Origin: a bacterium
GTDB lineage: Bacteria > Bacillota > Clostridia > Oscillospirales > Acutalibacteraceae
Reading direction: 5' to 3'
Assembly (NCBI GenBank): GCA_020627425.1
Contig: JAHKXX010000068.1
Coordinates: 1-9,237 of the forward strand
Length of the DNA stretch: 9,237 bases
Part shown: in pieces, positions 1 to 5,244 of the stretch
How positions within the stretch are numbered: the first letter of the stretch is position 1
Layout: every line of letters starts with the position of its first letter
Made by a program: the position numbers and the translations under genes
Notes under the pieces: generated by a model
The model's input: only the letters and a program-made list of their open reading frames with translations
Told to the model about the DNA's origin: nothing
Databases searched by the model: none

Positions 1-4
1 GCGG

Positions 5-56
5 GGTTTATTGTCCCTCTCCTTCCGCGCCACAGCACACAGGGTGCTGCTTGACG
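5..56 (+). repeat. Structured repeat, copy A (partial, runs off the window edge)
   Basis: Third, partial copy of the hairpin repeat described for copy B. It shows the conserved GGTTTATT box (5-12), then exactly 20 nt, then a 6-bp hairpin (CAGCAC 33-38, loop ACAGG 39-43, GTGCTG 44-49), followed by CTTG. The 17 nt GGTTTATTGTCCCTCTC are identical to copy C. The stem sequence differs from copies B and C but is fully paired, and the loop keeps the NCAGR pattern. The 3' part (third hairpin) is absent: 10 nt after the stem, the first hairpin of copy B begins. The 5' part, if present, lies outside the window. This suggests a tandem arrangement upstream. No function is known to me. Confidence 0.7.
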
Positions 57-59
57 CTG

Positions 60-230
60 CCGGCGAGCCGCCGGGGGCGATTCGCGCACTGTAGTTGGTG
101 TTACCGCCTACATCTTTGGCACGCGGTCGAGTTGGGTTTATTATACGACACCGTCCGCGTCACGGCGCTCAGAGCGCCGCTCGTGCTACTTTAAAAACGA
201 GACAAGTATATTTGTCTGTCTTGTTTCGTG
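60..230 (+). repeat. Structured repeat, copy B (full unit, three hairpins)
   Basis: Full unit, read on the plus strand. In order: hairpin H1 (CCGGCG 60-65, loop AGC, CGCCGG 69-74); an 8-nt spacer; a conserved 52-nt core (83-134) starting CGCG and containing TTACCGCCTAC (101-111) and TTGGCACGCG (116-125); the GGTTTATT box (135-142); 20 nt ending in CCGCGTCA; hairpin H2 (CGGCGC 163-168, loop TCAGA, GCGCCG 174-179); CTCGTGCTAC; and hairpin H3 (AGACAAG 200-206, loop TATA, TTTGTCT 211-217 with one G.U pair). Similarity to copy C continues weakly to about 230. From H1 to H3 the unit is 158 nt, the same as copy C, with no gap needed. No supported ORF lies in it. It could be a structured RNA or a hairpin-bearing mobile element; the sequence alone does not decide. 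Confidence 0.8.
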
Positions 231-259
231 TGACTGTAATAATTATTTTTATACACAAA

Positions 260-324
260 AAAGGAACTGCCGTTTTCTATGTGAATTTCGTTTTTAAAAC
301 TAATTCAGAAAAGGTAGTTCCTTT
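260..324 (-). terminator. Large hairpin terminator downstream of the kinase gene
   Basis: A 12-bp stem, AAAGGAACTGCC (260-271) against GGTAGTTCCTTT (313-324) with one G.U pair, continues after a single bulge into TTTTCT/AGAAAA (273-278 with 307-312) and then GAATT/AATTC (283-287 with 302-306). Read on the minus strand it starts about 25 nt after the kinase stop codon and ends in TTTTTT (complement of 257-262), as an intrinsic terminator would. At 65 nt the hairpin is longer than usual for a terminator. Confidence 0.6.
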
Positions 325-349
325 AATATATTCGGGCTTATTTTTTATT

Positions 350-1093
350 TTACTGCCAGTCTACTACATCTACCCAGCTAAGAAGAAAATCTTCCTCGCC
401 CGGTATTCTCTTTACAAGCTGTGATGCAGCTACTATCGGCAGCCACTGCTGTATATACTGCTTTGCTGTATCACTCTTCTTACAGTACATGTTCAGGTAT
501 CTGTCCGCCATAGCCTTGTCCTTCAGTGCAAAGCAAAGATATGTCCTCGCCGCGTCTGCCGAAGCATTTCCCTGTGTTGCATGCGACCAGTCCAGAATAT
601 AAAAATTATCATTCTCATCAATTATAATATTGCTCGGGTTGAAATCTCCGTGACAAAGCTTGTTGTGCTTCGGCATACCGTCAAGACGGGTGTGAAGCTC
701 ATATCTTATCGTTGCGTCTATAAGACCGTTTGTCGCGGTTATTTTTCTGTTCATTTTATCCTTGATCTTGCTGAGGAGGGGACATTTTTTGCTGTGGATA
801 AGCATCTGTATATCTATAAATCTGTCCATATACTTATCTATGTTCTCGCTGTCCTCATCCATAAGCTGTTGAAGAGTCTTTCCCTCTACATAATCCATAA
901 CTATAGCCCACTTGCCGTCAATTATATTAACGGAGGTCAGCTGCGGTATCGGAAGTCCCGTTTCCTCTACCCTTGACTGGTTAAGGGCTTCGTTCAGAAT
1001 ATCCGACTTGGGATATTTTTTCGAGAACATCTTTACTACCTTATCACCGTCACGATAGATCACTTTTTCTTTTCTTTCAGTAATTATTTCCAT
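350..1093 (-). CDS. Aminoglycoside phosphotransferase / choline kinase-fold protein
   Basis: Small-molecule kinase of the APH/CotH-like protein-kinase fold, 247 aa, probably cytoplasmic. Visible motifs: a nucleotide-binding Lys in VVKMF (K21); the hinge-like segment WAIVMDYVEGKTL (62-74); the Brenner-type catalytic loop HGDFNPSNII (148-157, catalytic D150, metal-binding N155); and the DFG-equivalent DWSHA (D168). Family members phosphorylate aminoglycosides, choline, homoserine, fructosamine or other hydroxyl compounds. The C-terminal substrate-binding part (180-247) does not let me choose, and a resistance role should not be assumed. The ATG at 1093 is preceded by AAAGGGG at about 9 nt. It is transcribed alone, against the aro operon, from an AT-rich leader, and lies between two inverted copies of a structured repeat. 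The family call is firm; the substrate is unknown. Confidence 0.85.
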   Translation of the reverse strand: MEIITERKEKVIYRDGDKVVKMFSKKYPKSDILNEALNQSRVEETGLPIPQLTSVNIIDGKWAIVMDYVEGKTLQQLMDEDSENIDKYMDRFIDIQMLIHSKKCPLLSKIKDKMNRKITATNGLIDATIRYELHTRLDGMPKHNKLCHGDFNPSNIIIDENDNFYILDWSHATQGNASADAARTYLCFALKDKAMADRYLNMYCKKSDTAKQYIQQWLPIVAASQLVKRIPGEEDFLLSWVDVVDWQ

Positions 1094-1154
1094 TCAGTAC
1101 TTCCCCTTTCATTTGAAGCTCTTATATATCACATATATTTTCTTGGTTAAATTC

Positions 1155-1160
1155 ATTATA
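1155..1160 (-). promoter_or_regulatory. Candidate -10 box for the kinase gene
   Basis: The minus strand reads TATAAT at 1160-1155 (TTGTATAATG in context), about 62 nt upstream of the kinase ATG. I see no good -35 hexamer at 16-18 bp (the 17-bp position reads TATACT), so the box may be weak or need help from an activator. The surrounding stretch 1094-1290 is very AT-rich, so chance matches are likely. Confidence 0.35.
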
Positions 1161-1224
1161 CAACTTAAATTTTATAAAGTATAGGTAAATTCTGCTTGAA
1201 ATTTTGTTAACTTTTTTAGTAAAA

Positions 1225-1239
1225 TAGACAAATTGTCTA
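1225..1239. promoter_or_regulatory. Perfect 15-nt palindrome in the kinase leader
   Basis: TAGACAA-A-TTGTCTA is a perfect 7+7 inverted repeat with a one-base centre, typical in size for a dimeric-repressor operator. Its arms (AGACAA/TTGTCT) match the arms of hairpin H3 in repeat copies B (200-217) and C (1336-1353). It lies about 65 nt upstream of the candidate -10 box of the kinase. Its role is inferred only. Confidence 0.4.
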
Positions 1240-1322
1240 ATTTTTAACATTACACATATTAAATTTAGTATAATAATAAGAAAGCGTACCTCTGTTATCA
1301 AAACCATATTAATGAGTTGGTG

Positions 1323-1493
1323 CACAAAACAGAACAGACAAGCACACTTGTCTCCAAACAAAGGTAGCACGAGCGCCGCCCTGAGCGGCGTGACGCGGAC
1401 TGAGAGGGACAATAAACCAAGCCTGTACGCGTGCCAAGAAAGTAGGCGGTAACAAAAACTATAGTACGCGTGTTGACAGCGCAGGCACTGCGC
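1323..1493 (-). repeat. Structured repeat, copy C (full unit, inverted relative to B)
   Basis: The same unit as copy B, read on the minus strand from 1493 to 1323. H1 is GCGCAG, loop TGC, CTGCGC (1493-1479). An 8-nt spacer follows, then a 52-nt core (1470-1419) with TTACCGCCTAC and TTGGCACGCG in the same positions, and GGTTTATT (1418-1411). After exactly 20 nt comes H2, CGCCGC, loop TCAGG, GCGGCG (1390-1374), then CTCGTGCTAC, and H3, AGACAAG, loop TGTG, CTTGTCT (1353-1336). By hand count 114 of 158 positions equal copy B, with no indel. Stem changes against B keep pairing: H1 differs at several paired positions, H2 by a swapped G-C pair, and H3 by G.U to G-C. The unit points toward the kinase and lies in its transcription direction. 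Confidence 0.8.
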
Positions 1494-1520
1494 CGCGGAT
1501 TGACCGCGCAGGCACTGCGC
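1473..1520 (+). repeat. Two near-identical 21-nt direct repeats, each with a GC dyad
   Basis: Two 21-nt direct repeats (1473-1493 and 1500-1520) each consist of TTGAC, one variable base and the dyad GCGCAGGCACTGCGC, and differ at one position (20/21 identical). The second ends exactly where the TTGACG -35 hexamer of the aro promoter begins (1521), so a third TTGAC follows in phase. The first dyad is also hairpin H1 of repeat copy C. They could be operator sites for an aro regulator or simply part of the repeat family. Confidence 0.65.
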
Positions 1521-1550
1521 TTGACGGCGGGGGGGAGTGCGTGGTATTAT
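1521..1550 (+). promoter_or_regulatory. Sigma-A-type promoter of the aroA-aroC-pheA operon
   Basis: TTGACG (1521-1526) and TATTAT (1545-1550), each 5/6 to consensus, are separated by 18 bp. Transcription would start near 1557, about 30 nt before the aroA ATG. The spacer contains seven consecutive Gs (1529-1535). The -35 directly abuts the upstream dyad repeat. Confidence 0.65.
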
Positions 1551-1586
1551 TTATAAGGATTATTGTGTAGAGAAGGAAGTGGAAAA

Positions 1587-2858
1587 ATGAGTGATATTGT
1601 AGTGAAACCGTGTACGCTCGGTGGGAGATTGAGCGTTCCGCCGTCTAAAAGCGCTGCGCATAGGGCTATTATTTGCGCCTCGCTTGCAAAGGGAAAAAGC
1701 ATACTCTCGCCTGTGGAACTGTCTGACGATATATCTGCAACAATAAACTGTATGAAAAAACTCGGAGCAGAAATTGAATATAAAGATAAAACTCTGTATG
1801 TTGACGGCACAAATACTCTGACTGTAAAAAAAGCCGTTCTCGACTGCGGAGAAAGCGGATCTACTCTGCGATTTTTAATACCTGCGGCGGCTGTCGGCGG
1901 TGTAGAAGCGGAATTTGTCGGTCACGGCAGACTGCCGCAAAGACCTGTCGGAATATATCTCGAAGAACTGCCAAAGCACGGAGCTTTGTGCAAAACAGAA
2001 GGCGGTCTGCCGCTGACTGTTTCGGGCAGACTCGGGGGAGGTACCTATAGTATACCCGGTAACGTCAGTTCTCAGTTTGTAACAGGACTGCTGCTTTCAC
2101 TGGCGCTGATAGAAGAGGACAGCGAAATAATTATTACCACTCCGCTTCAGTCAAAAAGCTATATAGCTATGACTGTCGGTATAATGCGTGATTTCGGCGT
2201 CACTGTTTCCGAAAACGAAAACGGCTACTATATAAAAGGAAATCAAAAATATACTCCGAGAAGCTATACTATCGAGGGAGATTGGTCACAGGCTGCATTC
2301 TTTATGACTGCGGCGGCACTCGGGGGCAGTATAACTATAGATAACCTGAATATGAGATCACAGCAGGGCGATAAGGCATGTATTGATATATATAAAAAAA
2401 TAGGCGCAGATATAACGTATTCAGACGACGGAAGCTTTACCATTACAAAAAACAGACTTAATGCTGTCGATATAGACGCGTCCGATATACCCGATATGAT
2501 ACCTGCTCTGTGCGTTGTATGCGCCCTGTGCGAGGGAACAACAACTATCAGAAACGCACAAAGACTTCGTATAAAGGAAAGCGACAGACTGCTTGCTATG
2601 CAGAAGGGTTTGTCTGAGCTTGGTGCGGATATAAAAGAAACTGAGGACGGACTCATTATAACCGGCGTCAAAAGGCTTCACGGCGGTATGGTAAGCGGCT
2701 GTAACGACCACCGCATAGTTATGTCGTTTGCAGTTGCCGCGTGCGCTTGTGACGGAGATATTACCATAAGCGACAGAGAAAGTATAAATAAATCCTATCC
2801 CTCGTTCTTTGAGGATTTTATGAAGCTCGGAGGTGTTACAGATGTCAAGCTGGGGTGA
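1587..2858 (+). CDS. aroA: 3-phosphoshikimate 1-carboxyvinyltransferase (EPSP synthase)
   Basis: Sixth step of the shikimate pathway: it joins phosphoenolpyruvate to shikimate-3-phosphate to give EPSP, in the cytoplasm. At 423 aa it has normal length and both inverse-fold domains. Visible motifs: PSKSAAHRA (19-27; K21, S22, R26), GESGSTLRF (88-96), GRLPQRPV (114-121), SSQFVTGLLL (161-170), SDIPDMIPAL (299-308; catalytic-type Asp D303), RIKESDRL (328-335), NDHRIVMSFAVAA (373-385) and KSYPSFFEDF (402-411). I chose the ATG at 1587, preceded by AGAAGGAAG; a TTG eight codons upstream (1563) overlaps that ribosome site. The PEP-site motif is the GESGSTLR form seen in clostridial enzymes rather than the NAGTAMRP of E. 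coli. First gene of the operon; aroC overlaps its 3' end. Confidence 0.97.
   Translation: MSDIVVKPCTLGGRLSVPPSKSAAHRAIICASLAKGKSILSPVELSDDISATINCMKKLGAEIEYKDKTLYVDGTNTLTVKKAVLDCGESGSTLRFLIPAAAVGGVEAEFVGHGRLPQRPVGIYLEELPKHGALCKTEGGLPLTVSGRLGGGTYSIPGNVSSQFVTGLLLSLALIEEDSEIIITTPLQSKSYIAMTVGIMRDFGVTVSENENGYYIKGNQKYTPRSYTIEGDWSQAAFFMTAAALGGSITIDNLNMRSQQGDKACIDIYKKIGADITYSDDGSFTITKNRLNAVDIDASDIPDMIPALCVVCALCEGTTTIRNAQRLRIKESDRLLAMQKGLSELGADIKETEDGLIITGVKRLHGGMVSGCNDHRIVMSFAVAACACDGDITISDRESINKSYPSFFEDFMKLGGVTDVKLG
2829..2833 (+). promoter_or_regulatory. Ribosome site deciding the aroC start
   Basis: GGAGG at 2829-2833 lies inside the end of aroA, 8 nt before the ATG at 2842. An alternative in-frame GTG at 2833 overlaps this site and would leave its own start without a Shine-Dalgarno, so the ATG is preferred. 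Confidence 0.75.
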
Positions 2859-3933
2859 AGGCGTAAAGATCTCTATATTCGGAGAAAGTCACGGTCCTGC
2901 TATAGGTGTAGTAATAGACGGGCTGCCGGCGGGACAAAAAATAGATATGCAGGGCGTATATCTGCAAATGTCCAGACGCGCCCCCGGAAAGGACAGGGCT
3001 GCTACTCCCAGACTGGAAAAGGATATCCCGAAAGTGCTCTCGGGTATGCTTGACGATACTACTACAGGCGCTCCTCTGTGTGCTGTAATAGAGAATACAA
3101 ATACCAGATCCGGTGACTACAAAAATATAATGTCTGTTCCGCGTCCTGCCCACGCTGATTACACCGCCTTTTTAAGGTATAACGGCTTTAGCGATATCCG
3201 GGGCGGCGGTCATTTCTCGGGCAGACTTACGGCTCCGCTTGTGTTTGCAGGAGCTGTGTGCAGACAGATACTCGAAAAAAAGGGCATAAAAATTGCAGCG
3301 CATATTTCCTCTGTCGGAGATATAGAGGACAGCCGCTTTGACCCGTGCAGTATTGACGACGAGCTGATAGAAAGACTCAGCAGCAGCACCTTTGGACTTA
3401 TAGACCAAAAAACGGAAGAGCCCATGCGCGCTCTGATAGAGGATTGCAGACAGAACGGCGACAGTATAGGCGGTACCATAGAGTGCGCTGTTAAGGGTAT
3501 GCCCGGAGGAATAGGCTCGCCTATGTTTTACGGAATAGAAAACGTAATATCGTCAATAGTATTCGGTATCCCGGCGGTAAAGGGGATAGAGTTCGGCGCC
3601 GGCTTTGACGCTGCAAAAATGCGCGGAAGTCAGAATAACGACGAGTTTTACTATGACGGTGACAGGGTAAAAACAAAGACCAACAACCACGGGGGTATAC
3701 TCGGCGGTATAAGCAGCGGTATGCCGATAATTTTCAGGGCAGCCATAAAACCTACTCCGTCAATATCTATGGAACAAAACTCTGTAGATCTGTCGGAGAA
3801 AAAACAGGCTGTGCTTGACATACACGGCAGACACGATCCGTGCATAGTAGTCAGGGCTGTTCCTGTGATAGAGGCCGCGGCTGCAATAGCTGTGATAAAT
3901 CTTATATCGGAGGCGAGATGTCATGAGTCTTAA
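2842..3933 (+). CDS. aroC: Chorismate synthase
   Basis: Last common step of the shikimate pathway: anti-1,4-elimination of phosphate from EPSP to chorismate, using reduced FMN, in the cytoplasm. 363 aa from the ATG at 2842, a usual length. Signatures: FGESHGPAIG (13-22, active-site H17), SRRAPGKD (44-51), VPRPAHADYT (99-108, second active-site His H104), DIRGGGHFSGRLTAP (118-132), NNHGGILGGISSGMP (281-295) and GRHDPCIVVRAVPVIEA (329-345). The GGGHFSGRLTAP version of the second signature, in place of the more common ERSSAR-type sequence, is the form I associate with Clostridia. The start overlaps the end of aroA by 17 nt and the stop overlaps pheA by 11 nt, which implies translational coupling through the three genes. 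Confidence 0.97.
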   Translation: MSSWGEGVKISIFGESHGPAIGVVIDGLPAGQKIDMQGVYLQMSRRAPGKDRAATPRLEKDIPKVLSGMLDDTTTGAPLCAVIENTNTRSGDYKNIMSVPRPAHADYTAFLRYNGFSDIRGGGHFSGRLTAPLVFAGAVCRQILEKKGIKIAAHISSVGDIEDSRFDPCSIDDELIERLSSSTFGLIDQKTEEPMRALIEDCRQNGDSIGGTIECAVKGMPGGIGSPMFYGIENVISSIVFGIPAVKGIEFGAGFDAAKMRGSQNNDEFYYDGDRVKTKTNNHGGILGGISSGMPIIFRAAIKPTPSISMEQNSVDLSEKKQAVLDIHGRHDPCIVVRAVPVIEAAAAIAVINLISEARCHES

Positions 3934-5059
3934 ACCTATCAGAGACGAAATAGACAGCATAGACGAGCAGCTTTTACAGTTGTTTGTAAAGAGAATGGAC
4001 TGCTCTAAAAGAGTAGCGGAATATAAGCTTGAGAACGGACTTCCGGTGTTTAACGCAGAGCGCGAGGAGGCTATACTCGAAAAAGTCGAGTCATCAGCCG
4101 GTGAATACGGAAAATGTGCCCGACAGCTTTATTCCTCTCTAATGGGAATAAGCCGCTCTATCCAGCACAATATGCTGGGCAGCGGTCAGAAAATAAAAAA
4201 CGAAATACTCTGTGCAAGGGACGAGGCTCCGTTTCTGTCAGACAGCGTACGGGTAGCCTGCTTCGGCGCAGATGGATCCTACGCAAGCAAAGCAACGGGA
4301 ATAGTATTTCCGAATACGACGCCGGACTTCTATCCTTCGTTTCAGGAGGTGTTCGAGGCTGTTCAGAACGGTGCAGCCGAGTTCGGAGTTATACCTATAG
4401 AAAACAGTTCGGCAGGCTCGGTAATAGATGTCTATGACCTGATGCTGAAATACCGTTTCTATGTAGCCCGCGCGGTCGATATTCCGATAAACCATGTGCT
4501 TGCAGCGGCAAAAAACACAGACATGTCGTCGATCAAAAAAATATACTCCCACCAACAGGCTCTGTCACAGTGCTCACACTTTTTCAGGGCAAACAGGAGC
4601 ATTTCGGCGGAAAGCTATATCAGCACCGCAGCAGCAGCAAAAATGGTGTCCGAAAGCAGCAGCGACAGTATAGCTGCAATATGCTCCGAGGACGCCGCGG
4701 AGAAATACGGACTGCACATAATAAAACGGGGCTTTCAAAACAACCCGAGCAATACCACAAGATTTATAATCATATCAAAGCCTCTGTACATAACACCCGA
4801 TGCGGAAAAAATATGCCTTTGCTTTACACTGCCGCACAAAACCGGCTCGCTGTATGATATACTCGGCAGGTTTGCCCTTCTCGGACTGAACCTGACAAAG
4901 CTGGAGAGCCGCCCGATATTCGGCTCGTCCTTTGAATATATGTTCTACCTTGATTTTCAGGGCAACGCAAAGGACAGAAGCACGCTTCAGCTGCTGTGTG
5001 CTTTGTCGGAGGAGCTTGGCGACTTTTCCTTCCTAGGCAACTACAGAGAATCTATGTAG
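3923..5059 (+). CDS. pheA: Bifunctional chorismate mutase / prephenate dehydratase with ACT domain (P-protein)
   Basis: Converts chorismate to prephenate and then to phenylpyruvate, committing it to phenylalanine. 378 aa in three parts. The N-terminal AroQ chorismate mutase (about 1-90) keeps R7, R24, K35, R47, E48, S77 and Q81, matching E. coli R11, R28, K39, R51, E52, S84 and Q88; E. coli D48 is N44 here. The prephenate dehydratase part (about 108-285) has FGADGSYASKAT, VIPIENSSAGSV (156-167) and the catalytic NTTRF (277-281, T279). A C-terminal ACT domain (about 296-375) has the phenylalanine-binding ESRP (328-331), with GSLY (308-311) where GALV is usual, so feedback inhibition by Phe is expected. 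The ribosome site GGAGG (3909-3913) is 9 nt from the ATG, inside the aroC end. Last gene of the operon. Confidence 0.95.
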   Translation: MSLKPIRDEIDSIDEQLLQLFVKRMDCSKRVAEYKLENGLPVFNAEREEAILEKVESSAGEYGKCARQLYSSLMGISRSIQHNMLGSGQKIKNEILCARDEAPFLSDSVRVACFGADGSYASKATGIVFPNTTPDFYPSFQEVFEAVQNGAAEFGVIPIENSSAGSVIDVYDLMLKYRFYVARAVDIPINHVLAAAKNTDMSSIKKIYSHQQALSQCSHFFRANRSISAESYISTAAAAKMVSESSSDSIAAICSEDAAEKYGLHIIKRGFQNNPSNTTRFIIISKPLYITPDAEKICLCFTLPHKTGSLYDILGRFALLGLNLTKLESRPIFGSSFEYMFYLDFQGNAKDRSTLQLLCALSEELGDFSFLGNYRESM

Positions 5060-5083
5060 CTGCAAATACATTCACAACAATAA

Positions 5084-5112
5084 CCGGCGTGCCGCCGGGG
5101 TCGGATCGCGCA
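5084..5112 (+). repeat. Relic of the structured repeat (hairpin H1 and flank) after pheA
   Basis: Twenty-five of 29 bases equal positions 60-88 of repeat copy B. This covers the H1 hairpin (CCGGCG, loop TGC, CGCCGG, 5084-5098), the 8-nt spacer and the CGCGCA that opens the core. The loop is TGC as in copy C. Similarity stops after about 5112. The right half of this hairpin is reused in the longer terminator stem 5092-5126, so the two structures exclude each other. Confidence 0.5.
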
Positions 5113-5139
5113 TCCGCTCCCGGCGGTCGCTATTTTTTT
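5092..5139 (+). terminator. Intrinsic terminator of the aro operon
   Basis: CCGCCGGG (5092-5099) pairs perfectly with CCCGGCGG (5119-5126). A G.U pair, one mismatch and CGGAT/ATCCG (5102-5106 with 5112-5116) extend the stem to a 5-nt loop. A run of seven Ts (5133-5139) follows after a 6-nt gap. It lies 32 nt past the pheA stop. The gap before the T-run may lower efficiency, but a second terminator follows at 5195-5244. Confidence 0.7.
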
Positions 5140-5194
5140 CGGGAGTTCAAGTCCCGTCCCGCGCCCGTAGTAATATCTTTTTAGTCCCTTGTGA

Positions 5195-5244
5195 AAAAAA
5201 CCAGGACGAAGAAGAGATGCTTCTCTCTTTCGTCTTGGTTTTTT
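5195..5244. terminator. Bidirectional terminator between pheA and the minus-strand operon
   Basis: AAAAAACCA-G-GACGAAG (5195-5211) pairs with the complementary run ending at TTTTTT (5228-5244), with two G.U pairs. After one mismatch, AGAG/CTCT (5213-5216 with 5223-5226) closes a 6-nt loop. A-tract and T-tract flank both sides, so it can end transcripts from pheA (plus) and from the convergent phosphoglycerate-mutase-like gene, whose stop codon lies at its edge (5243-5245). Confidence 0.85.

Larger units (their letters stand above)
1094..1322. other. AT-rich non-coding leader between the kinase and repeat copy C
   Basis: No gene is supported here. The stretch is much richer in A/T than the flanking DNA and changes abruptly to GC-rich repeat DNA near 1323-1373. 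It holds the kinase ribosome site, a candidate -10 box (1155-1160) and a perfect 7+7 palindrome (1225-1239). It probably serves as the 5' regulatory region of the kinase. Confidence 0.5.

Noticed and set aside
1..230. CRISPR array suggested by repeated GC-rich modules
   Set aside because: The repeats are not identical, are not regularly spaced by unique spacers, and no cas gene is near; conserved features are hairpins with covarying stems.
95..424. 109-aa plus-strand open frame through copy B and the kinase end
   Set aside because: It crosses the structured repeat, the terminator hairpin and the kinase 3' end, has no convincing ribosome site and shows no recognisable protein motif.
581..976. 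131-aa plus-strand frame inside the kinase gene
   Set aside because: Antisense shadow of a gene with clear APH motifs; no ribosome site or family resemblance.
350..1093. Calling the kinase an antibiotic-resistance gene
   Set aside because: Only the general APH/choline-kinase catalytic motifs are visible; nothing in the substrate-binding part points to aminoglycosides.
1122..1412. 96-aa minus-strand frame upstream of the kinase
   Set aside because: It runs through repeat copy C and the AT-rich leader, with low-complexity hydrophobic translation and no motif.
1563..1586. TTG start giving aroA eight more residues
   Set aside because: The extension overlaps the Shine-Dalgarno of the ATG at 1587 and is not needed for the family's N-terminus.
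5140..5176. Possible tRNA gene after pheA
   Set aside because: Only a T-arm-like hairpin is present; the stem is shifted by one base, and no matching acceptor, D-arm or anticodon arm is found upstream.
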